From: G963663315 sp965116335
GTDB taxonomy: Bacteria; Pseudomonadota; Gammaproteobacteria; Arenicellales; Poriferihabitantaceae
Direction of reading: 5' to 3'
NCBI GenBank assembly: GCA_965116335.1
Contig: OZ220677.1
Span: 372,001 to 436,000 of the forward strand
DNA: 64,000 nt
Below are positions 8,319 to 17,054 of this stretch, piece by piece; positions within the stretch are counted from its first letter, which is position 1; each line of letters starts with the position of its first letter. A program made the translations under genes and the position numbers. The notes beneath the pieces are model-generated. The model saw only the letters and a list, made by a program, of their open reading frames with translations. It was not told the DNA's origin and did no database searches.

Positions 8319-9773
8319 CTATCTATCCATCAGACTGACCAGTTTTTCCAGACCCTGCTGGATTCGGGATGTTCTGATAGAAGAGAAGCCAAGTCTGAAA
8401 AAATTCCGGGGAGGGTCGGGTTGATGAAAAAAGACCTCGCCCGCCTCGAACAAGATACCGGATTGAGCGGCCTTTTGCGCCAGTTGACGGGTATCCAGGC
8501 TGTCGGGGCCTTCCACCCAGAACGCAGAGCCGCCAAAAGTGGGGAGACTGCTTCCGGGGAAATAGCGTTCCAGCACCTCTCCCAGCACAGACCAGCGTTC
8601 ATGCAGTGTATGACTGAGTTTGGTGATTAGTGCGTCGTGATACCCGCGTTTCAAGAATTCAGCGATGATGAACTGGTTATTGCCCGGTGGATGGCGCAGC
8701 ATCAGTCTACGCAATGCACGAGCCTCCTGAATGAATTTGCCCGGCCCAACCAGATATCCGAGACGAATACCGGGTGCCAGAGTTTTCGACAAACTCCCGA
8801 TATAGATCACGCGGCCATCACTATCCAGACTCTTTAATGCACGGGTAGGGTCGCCGATGTAATTGAACTCGGATTCATAGTCATCCTCAATAATGATGAC
8901 ATCATGCTGGTGGGCCTGCTCCAGCAATTCATTACGCCGCTCCCGTGGCATCGTCACCGTAGTCGGGTAGTGATGGCTTGGAGTGGTATATATGCAATGA
9001 CATTGCGCGAATCGTTGGTCCGGGATCAAGCCGGACTTATCGACCCCCAGTGGCTGAATATCCGGCGTGAAAACGGCAAACGTATTTCTCGCATCGACAT
9101 AGCCCGGATTCTCGAAGCCAACCGTCCTGTTCTGGTTGAGTAGAAGCTGCGCGGCGATATACAAGCCCTGCTGGGCACCCACTGTAACCAGTATTTCGTC
9201 TTCTTCTGCCCACACTCCGCGTCTGGGGAGTATTTTTTTGTGTATCTGGTCAATCAATTCGGGATAATCCTGGTCAATCAGGTCCTTTGCCCAGTTATGA
9301 ATCGCATGGATGGTCATGGCCTCCCGGGCGCACTCCCTCCAATCGGCGATCGGGAAAATACTCCGGTCATACTGACCACAAATGAACGGATAAGGATACT
9401 GATTCCAGTTGCCCGGTTTCAGGTTCTGCCGGAAATTGTCCGGTTCGACAGTCAGTTTATTACTCCAGTTCACTGCGCTGTCAAACAGCCGGGATTGTTT
9501 GGGCGTGTTGACCCGACCTTTCAGTATTTCGATATTGACATAAAACCCGCTTCTTTCCCTGGAAATCAGGAACCCCTCATCGACCAGGTGCTGGTAAGCG
9601 TAGACCACTGTATTACGAGCGACAGATAATTGACGAGCCAGCTTTCTGGTCGAAGGCAACGGTGAATCCGGCGCCAGATGACCTCCCAGAATGGAATTGA
9701 CTATCATCTCCTGGATCCGTGATCTCAGGGTCCCTTTACTATCGGAGGAAAGTTGAAACAGGTATTCAGCCAC
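8319..9773 (-). CDS. MocR/PdxR-family transcriptional regulator (GntR HTH fused to aminotransferase-like domain)
   Basis: Such proteins join a DNA-binding winged helix to a fold-type I aminotransferase domain that senses PLP or an amino compound. The 484-residue protein has a GntR wHTH at about 12-80 (SPLPSTRKLARQLSVARNTV), then the aminotransferase domain with EDDYESEF at 296-303 and the PLP lysine K330 in SLSKTLAPG. Known relatives include PdxR (pdxST), GabR and TauR. No pdxST or gab gene lies nearby, so the target is not indicated. A tandem TTAGTG repeat lies just upstream. It is convergent with the FKBP gene. Confidence 0.92.
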   Translation of the reverse strand: MAEYLFQLSSDSKGTLRSRIQEMIVNSILGGHLAPDSPLPSTRKLARQLSVARNTVVYAYQHLVDEGFLISRERSGFYVNIEILKGRVNTPKQSRLFDSAVNWSNKLTVEPDNFRQNLKPGNWNQYPYPFICGQYDRSIFPIADWRECAREAMTIHAIHNWAKDLIDQDYPELIDQIHKKILPRRGVWAEEDEILVTVGAQQGLYIAAQLLLNQNRTVGFENPGYVDARNTFAVFTPDIQPLGVDKSGLIPDQRFAQCHCIYTTPSHHYPTTVTMPRERRNELLEQAHQHDVIIIEDDYESEFNYIGDPTRALKSLDSDGRVIYIGSLSKTLAPGIRLGYLVGPGKFIQEARALRRLMLRHPPGNNQFIIAEFLKRGYHDALITKLSHTLHERWSVLGEVLERYFPGSSLPTFGGSAFWVEGPDSLDTRQLAQKAAQSGILFEAGEVFFHQPDPPRNFFRLGFSSIRTSRIQQGLEKLVSLMDR

Positions 9774-9785
9774 AATATCCAGATT

Positions 9786-9800
9786 TTAGTGTGATTAGTG
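9786..9800 (-). promoter_or_regulatory. Candidate MocR-type direct-repeat operator
   Basis: TTAGTG at 9786-9791 is repeated at 9795-9800 (9-base period), 12 bases upstream of the regulator's start. MocR regulators usually bind direct repeats near their own promoters, so autoregulation is plausible. The repeat is only 6 bases, so chance cannot be excluded. Confidence 0.28.
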
Positions 9801-10018
9801 GTTGTTTTACAGAGAATCAGGCTAATATTTGTTCGATTATTTAATGGGCAGGTGGACATCTGTATCGAAGCTCTATATGATCAGGCCTGAATTGCGATGC
9901 AGTTGTTCAGACTGCGTCTTGAATGACAGTTACTCCCTTAACACTCGCCCCTTGATCGATTCAGTGATGAATTCTTGATGTCGAGTGTGCAATGACCACC
10001 ATATTACACTTTCCTTTC

Positions 10019-10762
10019 ATGCCCATTAATATCCGCGATTTAAAGTTAAAAACTCCCACAGAGCTTGCCGAGCTCGCCCGCTCTCTCAATCTTGACAACA
10101 TTGGTCGAATGCGTAAGCAGGATCAGATATTCGCAATCCTCAAGGCCCAGGCCAGACAAGGTGAAAGAATAGTTGGAGAAGGAGTGGTAGAGATATTGCA
10201 GGACGGATTCGGATTTCTGAGATCCGCGACTTCTTCCTACCTGGCGGGGCCGGATGACATTTACATGTCTCCCAGCCAGATCAGAAGATTCAGCCTGCGA
10301 ACCGGCGATACAGTAGCCGGACAAATCCGCCCACCCAAGGATTCCGAGCGCTACTTCGCCCTGCTCAAGGTCGAGGAGATCAATTTCCAATCACCGGAAG
10401 ACGCCAGGAAGAAGATTCTCTTTGAAAACCTCACCCCGATCCATCCCGAGGCCAGGATGCGTCTTGAGCGCCAAAACGGATCTGCGGAAGATTTGACGGG
10501 ACGCATCATTGATTTGATTGCGCCGATTGGCAAGGGACAAAGAGGATTGATTGTTTCTGCCCCGAAAACCGGGAAGACGGTGATGTTGCAACAAATTGCC
10601 CAGTCAATCGCCACGGTCAATCCTGAAATCATGGTCATGGTACTGTTGATTGATGAACGCCCGGAAGAGGTTACCGATATGCAGCGCACCGTGCGCGGCG
10701 AGGTGGTTTCGTCCACATTTGATGAACCCGCGTCCCGCATGTGCAGGTGGCGGAAATGGTGA
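10019..10762 (+). CDS. rho: Transcription termination factor Rho, N-terminal part, frameshifted
   Basis: Rho is the hexameric RNA-dependent ATPase that ends transcription. From ATG 10019 the protein aligns with E. coli Rho through residue 240: the N-terminal RNA-binding domain with EILQDGFGFLRS, then SYLAGPDDIYMSPSQIRRF, and Walker A APKTGKT at 181-187. At codon 241 the frame runs into 7 aberrant residues (MCRWRKW) and a stop at 10760-10762. Adding one C after 10738 restores His-Val-Gln-Val and joins the rest of the gene. An earlier in-frame ATG at 9992 adds 9 residues absent from the family. The joined gene would encode 420 residues (E. coli 419). Confidence 0.93.
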   Translation: MPINIRDLKLKTPTELAELARSLNLDNIGRMRKQDQIFAILKAQARQGERIVGEGVVEILQDGFGFLRSATSSYLAGPDDIYMSPSQIRRFSLRTGDTVAGQIRPPKDSERYFALLKVEEINFQSPEDARKKILFENLTPIHPEARMRLERQNGSAEDLTGRIIDLIAPIGKGQRGLIVSAPKTGKTVMLQQIAQSIATVNPEIMVMVLLIDERPEEVTDMQRTVRGEVVSSTFDEPASRMCRWRKW

Positions 10763-11280
10763 TCGAGAAAGCCAAGCGGCTGGTTGAGCACAAAAAGGAT
10801 GTCGTTATCCTGCTGGATTCCATTACCCGGTTGGCGCGCGCCTACAATACGGTCGCTCCGGCCTCAGGCAAGGTGCTGACCGGCGGTGTCGACTCCAACG
10901 CGCTACAGAGACCGAAGCGGTTTTTCGGCGCAGCCCGTAATATCGAGGAAGGCGGTAGTCTGACCATTCTGGCCACGGCGCTGATTGATACCGGATCAAA
11001 AATGGATGACATCATTTACGAGGAATTCAAGGGAACCGGAAACATGGAGATTCATCTGGATCGCAGAATTGCGGAGAAACGGGTTTATCCAGCCATGGTG
11101 ATCAATCGTTCCAGCACACGAAGAGAGGAATTATTGACCGACCCGCTCGAACTCCAGAAAATCTGGTTGCTGAGAAAGCTGATTCACCCGATGGATGATT
11201 TGCAGGCAATGGAGTTTTTGATTGATAAAATGAAAATCACAAAAACCAATGAAGAATTCATCAAATCAATGAATCGCTAG
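10741..11280 (+). CDS. rho: Transcription termination factor Rho, C-terminal part, out of frame with the N-terminal part
   Basis: This frame carries the remainder of Rho: QVAEMVIEKAKRLVEHKKD, Walker B with VVILLDSITRLARAYN, the secondary RNA-binding Q/R-loop region ASGKVLTGGVDSNA and the C-terminal helices ending FIKSMNR. Nothing is missing between the halves except one base. Conservation of both parts means either a recent lesion or a sequence error. An independent start (GTG at 10741) has no ribosome-binding site, and the fragment would lack Walker A, so it could not work alone. rpmE follows from its own promoter. Confidence 0.93.
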   Translation: MQVAEMVIEKAKRLVEHKKDVVILLDSITRLARAYNTVAPASGKVLTGGVDSNALQRPKRFFGAARNIEEGGSLTILATALIDTGSKMDDIIYEEFKGTGNMEIHLDRRIAEKRVYPAMVINRSSTRREELLTDPLELQKIWLLRKLIHPMDDLQAMEFLIDKMKITKTNEEFIKSMNR

Positions 11281-11320
11281 GCGTTGATCCTTCAAGTTCA
11301 AGGAAAACGGCTATAAAAAC

Positions 11321-11349
11321 TTGAATTGACCGTTTAATTCTCATATTAT
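11321..11349 (+). promoter_or_regulatory. Sigma70-type promoter of rpmE
   Basis: TTGAAT at 11321-11326, a 17-base spacer, and TATTAT at 11344-11349, about 43 bases before rpmE. Good consensus and spacing. The arms TTCAAGTT (11291-11298) and AACTTGAA (11318-11325) form an inverted repeat overlapping the -35, which could be a regulator site or part of the rho terminator. Confidence 0.55.
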
Positions 11350-11391
11350 CGCGCCCAAAAATCCCGACACAAGAAAACACTGAGAGTCATC

Positions 11392-11595
11392 ATGAAACCT
11401 GAAATACATCCCCAATACGCGGACACAAAAGTAGTTTGCGCTTGCGGCAATAACTTTGAGACCAAATCCACAATGGGGCGGGATATCCAGGTGGAAATCT
11501 GTTCTGAATGCCACCCGTTTTATACCGGCAAACAGAAAATCATTGATACCGCCGGTCGCGTAAGCAAGTTCCAGAGTAGATACCAGCGAGCCTGA
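11392..11595 (+). CDS. rpmE: 50S ribosomal protein L31, zinc-binding form
   Basis: L31 bridges the ribosomal subunits at the central protuberance. It is 67 residues, with the Cys residues of the zinc-binding (C+) form visible in VVCACGNNFET and EICSECHPFYTGKQK. The zinc-independent paralogue (ykgM type) is not in the window. It has its own promoter and a strong terminator follows, so it looks monocistronic. Confidence 0.96.
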   Translation: MKPEIHPQYADTKVVCACGNNFETKSTMGRDIQVEICSECHPFYTGKQKIIDTAGRVSKFQSRYQRA

Positions 11596-11642
11596 ACGGA
11601 TGATTGATCGTCAGTTTTAGAGATTCGCGGCAGGACAAACCA

Positions 11643-11675
11643 GGGGTGCTTCGTCACAGAAGTGCCCTTTTCTTT
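11643..11675 (+). terminator. Rho-independent terminator after rpmE
   Basis: Nine-base-pair stem GGGTGCTTC/GAAGTGCCC (11644-11652 with 11659-11667, two G-U pairs), a 6-base loop, then TTTTCTTT. It separates rpmE from hemL. Confidence 0.75.
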
Positions 11676-11720
11676 GTGATGCACAGATAAACAGATTTCT
11701 TCCTTTGGGTTTTTGAGTCG

Positions 11721-13004
11721 ATGACAACGAATTCAGAACTTTTTTCTGATGCCAGAAAATTTATCCCCGGGGGGGTCAATTCTCCGGTCAGAGCTTTTAC
11801 GTCTGTTGGTGGAGACCCTGTATTTATCCGACATGCACAAGGCGCGATGATTTATGCGGAGGATGGCCGCGAATACATTGATTATGTGGGATCATGGGGG
11901 CCAATGATTCTGGGTCACGCAGACCAGGACGTAATCAACGCCGTTAAAAACCAATGTGATTCAGGATTGAGCTTCGGGGCACCCACGATCCTTGAGACCG
12001 AGCTTGCGAAGCTGATTTGTCGGCAGATGCCGTGGATTGACAAATTGAGAATGGTCAATTCAGGCACTGAGGCCACCATGTCCGCGATTCGTCTGGCGCG
12101 TGGCTTCACCGGACGCGACAAGATACTTAAATTCGAGGGCTGCTACCATGGTCATGCCGATAGCCTGCTGGTAAAAGCTGGCTCAGGAGCTTTGACTTTC
12201 GGGGTTCCGACCTCTCCGGGGGTGCCCGCCACAATGGCTGAACATACCTTGACTGCGACCTACAATGATCTCGATTCGGTGCAGTCGATATTTGATCAGG
12301 TTGGAGAGCAGATTGCGGCTATCATTCTGGAACCGGTTGCCGGCAATATGAACTGCATACCCCCCGTGCAGGGATTTCTCCAGGGATTGCGCGAACTCTG
12401 CGACCGCTATGACAGCCTGTTGATCATGGATGAAGTAATGACAGGGTTTCGGGTGGGCCCCGCGGGGGCGCAAGAGCTGTATGGAGTCCGCGGTGACCTG
12501 ACGACTCTGGGGAAGGTGATTGGTGGCGGATTGCCGGTCGGCGCGTTCGGGGGCAGGGAAGACATTATGGCTTGTCTGGCTCCGTATGGCCCAGTCTACC
12601 AGGCAGGCACTCTTTCCGGCAATCCGGTCGCGATGGCTGCGGGTCTTGCGACACTGGTCAAAGTCTGCGCGGATGGATTCTTCGATAATCTTTCGGGTAA
12701 AACCAACCGACTGGTAACGGGTCTGTCTGACTCGGCTGAGCGGCATGGAATAAAAATGGTAATCAATCAGGTTGGAGGTATGTTCGGGCTGTTTTTCACG
12801 GATCAGGAATCCGTTGATTGTTTCGCGGATGTAATGGCCTGCGATCAGGCACGCTTCAATCAGTTTTTCCATGCCATGCTTGAGTCCGGTGTGTATTTTG
12901 CTCCTTCCGCATTTGAGGCGGGATTCGTCTCTTGCACACATACTGAAGAACTGATTGACCGCACAATCCATTGCGCTGATCGGGTTTTCAGTCAAACAGG
13001 GTAG
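11721..13004 (+). CDS. hemL: Glutamate-1-semialdehyde 2,1-aminomutase
   Basis: PLP enzyme converting glutamate-1-semialdehyde to 5-aminolevulinate in the C5 route to haem. The 427 residues match the family length. The N-terminus has KFIPGGVNSPVRAF, the cofactor site includes NSGTEATMSAIRLAR, and the PLP lysine is K265 in TTLGKVIGGGLPVGAFGG. It uses ATG at 11721 and is isolated from rpmE by a terminator. No other haem gene is adjacent. Confidence 0.97.
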   Translation: MTTNSELFSDARKFIPGGVNSPVRAFTSVGGDPVFIRHAQGAMIYAEDGREYIDYVGSWGPMILGHADQDVINAVKNQCDSGLSFGAPTILETELAKLICRQMPWIDKLRMVNSGTEATMSAIRLARGFTGRDKILKFEGCYHGHADSLLVKAGSGALTFGVPTSPGVPATMAEHTLTATYNDLDSVQSIFDQVGEQIAAIILEPVAGNMNCIPPVQGFLQGLRELCDRYDSLLIMDEVMTGFRVGPAGAQELYGVRGDLTTLGKVIGGGLPVGAFGGREDIMACLAPYGPVYQAGTLSGNPVAMAAGLATLVKVCADGFFDNLSGKTNRLVTGLSDSAERHGIKMVINQVGGMFGLFFTDQESVDCFADVMACDQARFNQFFHAMLESGVYFAPSAFEAGFVSCTHTEELIDRTIHCADRVFSQTG

Positions 13005-13105
13005 ACTTGCCTATACCTGTGGCGTATTATCACAGCATATAAGTGAGTAGCCGATGTCGATTACCGGCTATCTTGATTGAGAATCACAATGGGGGAGATT
13101 TAACT

Positions 13106-14386
13106 ATGACAACCAAAACACAACTTACCAATCGACGAAGATTTCTTCAAACAGCAATAGCCGGTGCTGCGACTGTAACTACCGCGAGCCTTTTGCCCAC
13201 TCGTGCTTTCGCACAAAACAAAACTCTGACCGTGGGTATGAACATCCCGATGACAGGCGATTATGCGCCGTGGGGACTACCCGGACTGTATGGTTGCGAG
13301 ATTATTGCCAATAATATCAATGCTGCGGGCGGTGTCACCATTGGCGGCGAAACCTGGGATATCAACATTGCGTCTTATGATCACGGTTATGATACGGAGA
13401 AGGCCGTGCAGGGATTCAAGAAGCTGGTCAATGAAGATGAAGCCAAAATGGTGATGATGCTGGGCGGCTCCACAGTCGCCGCTGTGCTGCCGTGGGCAAC
13501 ACGCAAAAAAGTGCTGACCACGACCCTGCTGCCAAGTGATATTACACCGGATTCCAAGTACCTGGTGGCGACCTGCGAATCCCACCCGCTGTACAATGTG
13601 ACCGGGGTTGAATGGCTGGCGAAAAACTATCCTGACGCGAAGAAGGCCGCAATCATTACCAACAACGATGTTGAATACGGCCTGCAATCCGCCGCAACCT
13701 ACAGTGCCGCCTTCGAGGTAGCTGGCATCGAAGTGATCGATACCACCCTGCATGGATTTGACATCACTGACTTTGCGCCGGTTGTCAGCTCCCTGCTTGC
13801 CAACAAGCCGGACATCATCTGTATGGCGACCAGCTTCTATGTTACACCGATTATGGAGCAGTTGTTCCATCAGGGTTATGAAGGACTGATCATTTCCTGC
13901 ACGCTGGATTACTATGAGGAAATTATCGCCAAGACGAGTGAGGAATTTGTCAATGGCACGATCTATCAGTTCCCGGATTTTGATGATCCGAAACTACAGG
14001 AAGACGGAGTCAACTTCCCGGACCCGGCAGGCTTTGATGCCGCATTCAGAAAAGACCATCCGAACGACTGGTCTGCCGTTGCCTGGGAATATCCTGCAAT
14101 TCTGCTGAATTGGCTTGAAGCCGCGAAGGCTGCTGGCAGTGTGGAAACTGAAGCAGTCGCTGCAACCATGCTCGGACAGAAACAGGATTTCGTGTTTGGC
14201 GGCGGTGATTGGTGGGGCAGCCAGTTATGGGGGCTTGACAACGCTCTGGTCGGACGTTGGCCGGTGGTAAGAATTGTAGACGGCAAGGCGCGTATCCAGG
14301 AATACGGCGATGTGGCTGGCTGGCTGGCGCAGAACAAGGATGTGCTGATCAAACACATGAAAGCACTCGGCTTGCGTACTGTCTGA
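13106..14386 (+). CDS. ABC-transporter substrate-binding protein, branched-chain amino acid/amide type, with Tat signal
   Basis: Periplasmic type I binding protein (Peripla_BP_6 family) that delivers a ligand to the permease genes downstream. It is 426 residues from ATG 13106, which follows GGGGGAGA; an upstream in-frame start at 13043 adds 21 unrelated residues. The N-terminus has a twin-arginine signal NRRRFLQTAIAGAA with cleavage after AFA near residue 35, so it probably folds in the cytoplasm before export. The mature part begins KTLTVGMNIPMTGDYAPWG. Relatives bind Leu/Ile/Val, amides or urea; the ligand cannot be read from sequence. First gene of a five-gene transporter operon. Confidence 0.9.
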   Translation: MTTKTQLTNRRRFLQTAIAGAATVTTASLLPTRAFAQNKTLTVGMNIPMTGDYAPWGLPGLYGCEIIANNINAAGGVTIGGETWDINIASYDHGYDTEKAVQGFKKLVNEDEAKMVMMLGGSTVAAVLPWATRKKVLTTTLLPSDITPDSKYLVATCESHPLYNVTGVEWLAKNYPDAKKAAIITNNDVEYGLQSAATYSAAFEVAGIEVIDTTLHGFDITDFAPVVSSLLANKPDIICMATSFYVTPIMEQLFHQGYEGLIISCTLDYYEEIIAKTSEEFVNGTIYQFPDFDDPKLQEDGVNFPDPAGFDAAFRKDHPNDWSAVAWEYPAILLNWLEAAKAAGSVETEAVAATMLGQKQDFVFGGGDWWGSQLWGLDNALVGRWPVVRIVDGKARIQEYGDVAGWLAQNKDVLIKHMKALGLRTV

Positions 14387-14425
14387 ATCTTGCAAAAACC
14401 TGTAGAAGTAAAAGGGGAGGGGCGA

Positions 14426-14445
14426 CCAGCCTCTCCTCGTAACAT
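14426..14445 (+). other. Hairpin between binding-protein and permease genes
   Basis: A GC-rich inverted repeat (GGAGGGGC with GCCTCTCC, one wobble pair, 5-base loop) lies in the 70-base gap after the binding-protein gene and is not followed by a T-run. Such stems commonly protect the 3' end of the binding-protein message and lower permease expression. Coordinates are approximate. Confidence 0.4.
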
Positions 14446-14456
14446 GGGGTTGTAAT

Positions 14457-15326
14457 TTGGAACTGCTGGTGCAGTCCATCGTTTACGGCGTTATCCAAAG
14501 CGGCTTTTTTGCGCTGGCGGCGGTTGGGCTTGTTTTGATATTCGGTGTGATGGGCGTGGTTAATTTTGCCCATGGCGAATGGGTCATGGTCGGAGCCTAT
14601 ACCGTTTGGCTGTTGCATGCCCAGAACAATGTCCCGTTCCTGCTGACCATCGTCATTGCCATCGTTCTGGTGTCGGCGATCGGCCTGCTGATGGAACGTT
14701 TCCTGTTTCGACCGACGCGTGACGACCCGCTGGGCGGACTGATTTGTTCGATCGGAGCATTGTTCATACTTCAGGTGGTCGCGGCTCTGGTGGGTGGTGA
14801 CGGACCATCGAAGCAAGTGCCTCCTCCCTTTGAAGGCACGATGACCCTGTTTGGTTTCCTGCACATACCGAACCAGCGTGTGTTCAGCATTGTCATCTCT
14901 GTAATCGCATTGACCCTGCTCTGGTATTTCCTGACACGGTCGAAGTTGGGCTGGTCCCTGCGCGCGGTTTCCGAAGACCGGGAAGCCGCCGAACTGCAAG
15001 GTATCAACAGTAACCGGATTTCCATGATTGCCATTGGCATCGGCGCGGCTATGGCGGGACTGGCCGGCGCATTGATGGCGCCGTTGACCAATATCAATCC
15101 GCACATGGGACACAATATCATCATTACCGCGTTCATCGTCACCATCGTAGGCGGGGTTGGCAGCTTGTCAGGCGCGGTCATTGCCTCCCTGCTGTATGCC
15201 CTGTTCCATACCCTGGTGACCACTTATTTCAGTGGTACGATTGCCACCATCTCCGGCCTGCTGATTATGGTACTGATGTTGATTGTCCGGCCCTCGGGAA
15301 TCATGGGCCGGAGGGTAAGCGAATAG
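14457..15326 (+). CDS. livH: Branched-chain amino acid/amide ABC transporter permease (LivH type, TTG start)
   Basis: Inner-membrane permease of the hydrophobic amino-acid uptake family. It has 289 residues with about eight hydrophobic segments. The signature VNFAHGEWVMVGAY lies near 30-45, and the cytoplasmic loop contacting the ATPases is present (AVSEDREAAELQGINSNRI). The start is TTG at 14457; the protein begins MELLVQSIVYGVIQSG as in LivH relatives, and no ATG is available nearby. The stop is 1 base from the livM start. Confidence 0.92.
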   Translation: MELLVQSIVYGVIQSGFFALAAVGLVLIFGVMGVVNFAHGEWVMVGAYTVWLLHAQNNVPFLLTIVIAIVLVSAIGLLMERFLFRPTRDDPLGGLICSIGALFILQVVAALVGGDGPSKQVPPPFEGTMTLFGFLHIPNQRVFSIVISVIALTLLWYFLTRSKLGWSLRAVSEDREAAELQGINSNRISMIAIGIGAAMAGLAGALMAPLTNINPHMGHNIIITAFIVTIVGGVGSLSGAVIASLLYALFHTLVTTYFSGTIATISGLLIMVLMLIVRPSGIMGRRVSE

Positions 15327-15327
15327 C

Positions 15328-16290
15328 ATGACCACCGCCCGCCTCATCAAACCCTGGGGGGTGGTTGCAGGGATATTGGTCGTTCTGATCATTCTGCCAC
15401 ATTTCCTGAAATATCATCATCAGGATTTCTTGATTTTTCTGGTCATCAACGTCTTGGTGGTAGTCAGTTATCGGCTGGTTACCCTGACCGGGGAATGGTC
15501 ATTGATCCATGCCGTGATGATGGGAGTCGGCGCCTATTCGAGCGCTCTTGTAACCAAAAACCTGGGGCTTTCGGTCTGGCTTGGCATGCCGATCGCAGGC
15601 GCCACCGCCGCAGTGATTGCCGCGCTCTTGTGTTTCCCCTTGTTCCGGATGACTCAGTTCTACTTCCTGATCGGTTCGTTTGCCGCCGGAGAGGCCATTC
15701 GGCTTTGCTGGATTCACTTCATCAAGCCCTTTGGCGGAACCGGGGGAATCAGCGGTATTCCGTCACCGGAGTTACTGAACATTGATTTCCTGGAACCCAT
15801 TCCGTACTTCTATCTGGCGCTGATTGTCGTTTCCCTGTGTTTGCTGGTACTGTACCGTATTGAAATATCCAGAATCGGCCTGATCCTGAATGCTGTTCAC
15901 TGGAAAGCTCCGCTGGCAGAGTCAGTCGGTGTTAATACCTGGAACTATCGTTCACTGGCTTTTATCATCGGCTCATTGTTCGTCGGCATCGCCGGTGCGC
16001 TCAAGGTCCACTATATCGGTACTGTGTCGCCCAAGCAGTTTGATATTGGTTTTATGGTATTTATCCTGATCTGGGTTATCGTGGGCGGATACAGAACCTT
16101 CTATGGTGCTATTCTGGGTGCCGTTGTGTTATCCGTTCTGGATGAGGTGTTCAGGGAGTTTGATGAACTCCGACCGGCGCTATACGGTGGGTTGTTGATT
16201 GCCTCCATCCTGTTCCTACCTGCCGGGCTGGAAAGCCTGCCACGAAAAGTCATGGATATTGTCCGACCGGGAAACCGGGAAACCGGATAA
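15328..16290 (+). CDS. livM: Branched-chain amino acid/amide ABC transporter permease (LivM type)
   Basis: Second permease of the heterodimeric channel. It is 320 residues, with many hydrophobic helices and the family segments LVTLTGEWSLIHAVMMGVGAY and FKPFGGTGGISGIP (seen here as IKPFGGTGGISGIP). It starts one base after livH ends, so coupled translation is likely. The gene for the ATPase LivG follows after 5 bases. Confidence 0.93.
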   Translation: MTTARLIKPWGVVAGILVVLIILPHFLKYHHQDFLIFLVINVLVVVSYRLVTLTGEWSLIHAVMMGVGAYSSALVTKNLGLSVWLGMPIAGATAAVIAALLCFPLFRMTQFYFLIGSFAAGEAIRLCWIHFIKPFGGTGGISGIPSPELLNIDFLEPIPYFYLALIVVSLCLLVLYRIEISRIGLILNAVHWKAPLAESVGVNTWNYRSLAFIIGSLFVGIAGALKVHYIGTVSPKQFDIGFMVFILIWVIVGGYRTFYGAILGAVVLSVLDEVFREFDELRPALYGGLLIASILFLPAGLESLPRKVMDIVRPGNRETG

Positions 16291-16295
16291 TCCTG

Positions 16296-17048
16296 ATGCC
16301 AATTCTCGAGATCAGAAACCTGACCAAAAAGTTTGGCGGCCTGACTGCGTTGAACCAGGTCAGCTTCACGGTGGAGGCGAACCACATACATGGCCTGATC
16401 GGGCCGAATGGAGCGGGCAAGAGCACCCTGTTCAAGAATATTGCCGGATTTCATGCTCCGACCACCGGGGATGTCCTGTTCAACGGAGTCAGCATAAAGG
16501 GGCGCAAACCTTCGGACATTGCAAAGCTGGGCATTGTACGTACTTTCCAGGAAGCCACCCTGTTTGCGGAACTGAGTGTTTTTGACAATGTTCTGGTCGG
16601 CACCCATAACCGTATGAAGAACAATATCGTTTCCGCCATACTGGGGCTGGACCGGAACCAGCACAGCGAAGCTGCCGAGTCTGCCATGCAGACGCTTGAA
16701 TTCATGGGGCTTGCCGAGCGTAAGGATCAACTGGCATCTGAACTGCCGTTCGGTTCACAGCGTACTCTGGCAATCGCCATTGCACTCGTGTCGACCCCCC
16801 GATTGTTGCTGATGGACGAGCCCTTTGCCGGGATGAATCCGTCCGAATCCAATCGTATGATGGAACTGACTCGCAAGATATGTGAATCCGGTGTTACCAT
16901 CATACTGGTCGAACATGACATGAAAGCCGTTATGGGGTTATGTGACCAGCTGACTGTATTGAATTTTGGCTCTTTGCTGGCCCAGGGAACACCGGAACAG
17001 GTAAGGAGCAATCCCGACGTGGTCAGCGCCTATCTTGGCAGCGGGTGA
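16296..17048 (+). CDS. livG: Branched-chain amino acid/amide ABC transporter ATP-binding protein (LivG type)
   Basis: One of the two ATPases of the importer. It has 250 residues with Walker A GPNGAGKST near 37-45, Walker B LLLMDEPFAGM and the H-loop VEHDM. The ABC signature is replaced by LPFGSQRTLAIA, a variant seen in LivG proteins, which usually have a degenerate LSYGxQR. The second ATPase follows after 6 bases. Confidence 0.93.
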   Translation: MPILEIRNLTKKFGGLTALNQVSFTVEANHIHGLIGPNGAGKSTLFKNIAGFHAPTTGDVLFNGVSIKGRKPSDIAKLGIVRTFQEATLFAELSVFDNVLVGTHNRMKNNIVSAILGLDRNQHSEAAESAMQTLEFMGLAERKDQLASELPFGSQRTLAIAIALVSTPRLLLMDEPFAGMNPSESNRMMELTRKICESGVTIILVEHDMKAVMGLCDQLTVLNFGSLLAQGTPEQVRSNPDVVSAYLGSG

Positions 17049-17054
17049 AGCTGG

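Noticed and set aside
11291..11325. Inverted repeat TTCAAGTT/AACTTGAA as a rho terminator
   Set aside because: The loop is long and no T-run follows; it overlaps the rpmE -35 instead, so it is mentioned only with that promoter.
12183..12995. 270-codon minus-strand frame within hemL
   Set aside because: Antisense to a full-length, well conserved hemL; no domain or start signal.
14349..15113. 254-codon minus-strand frame over the binding-protein/livH boundary
   Set aside because: Shadow of the livH frame; composition rich in His/Gln/Arg typical of antisense reading of hydrophobic coding DNA.
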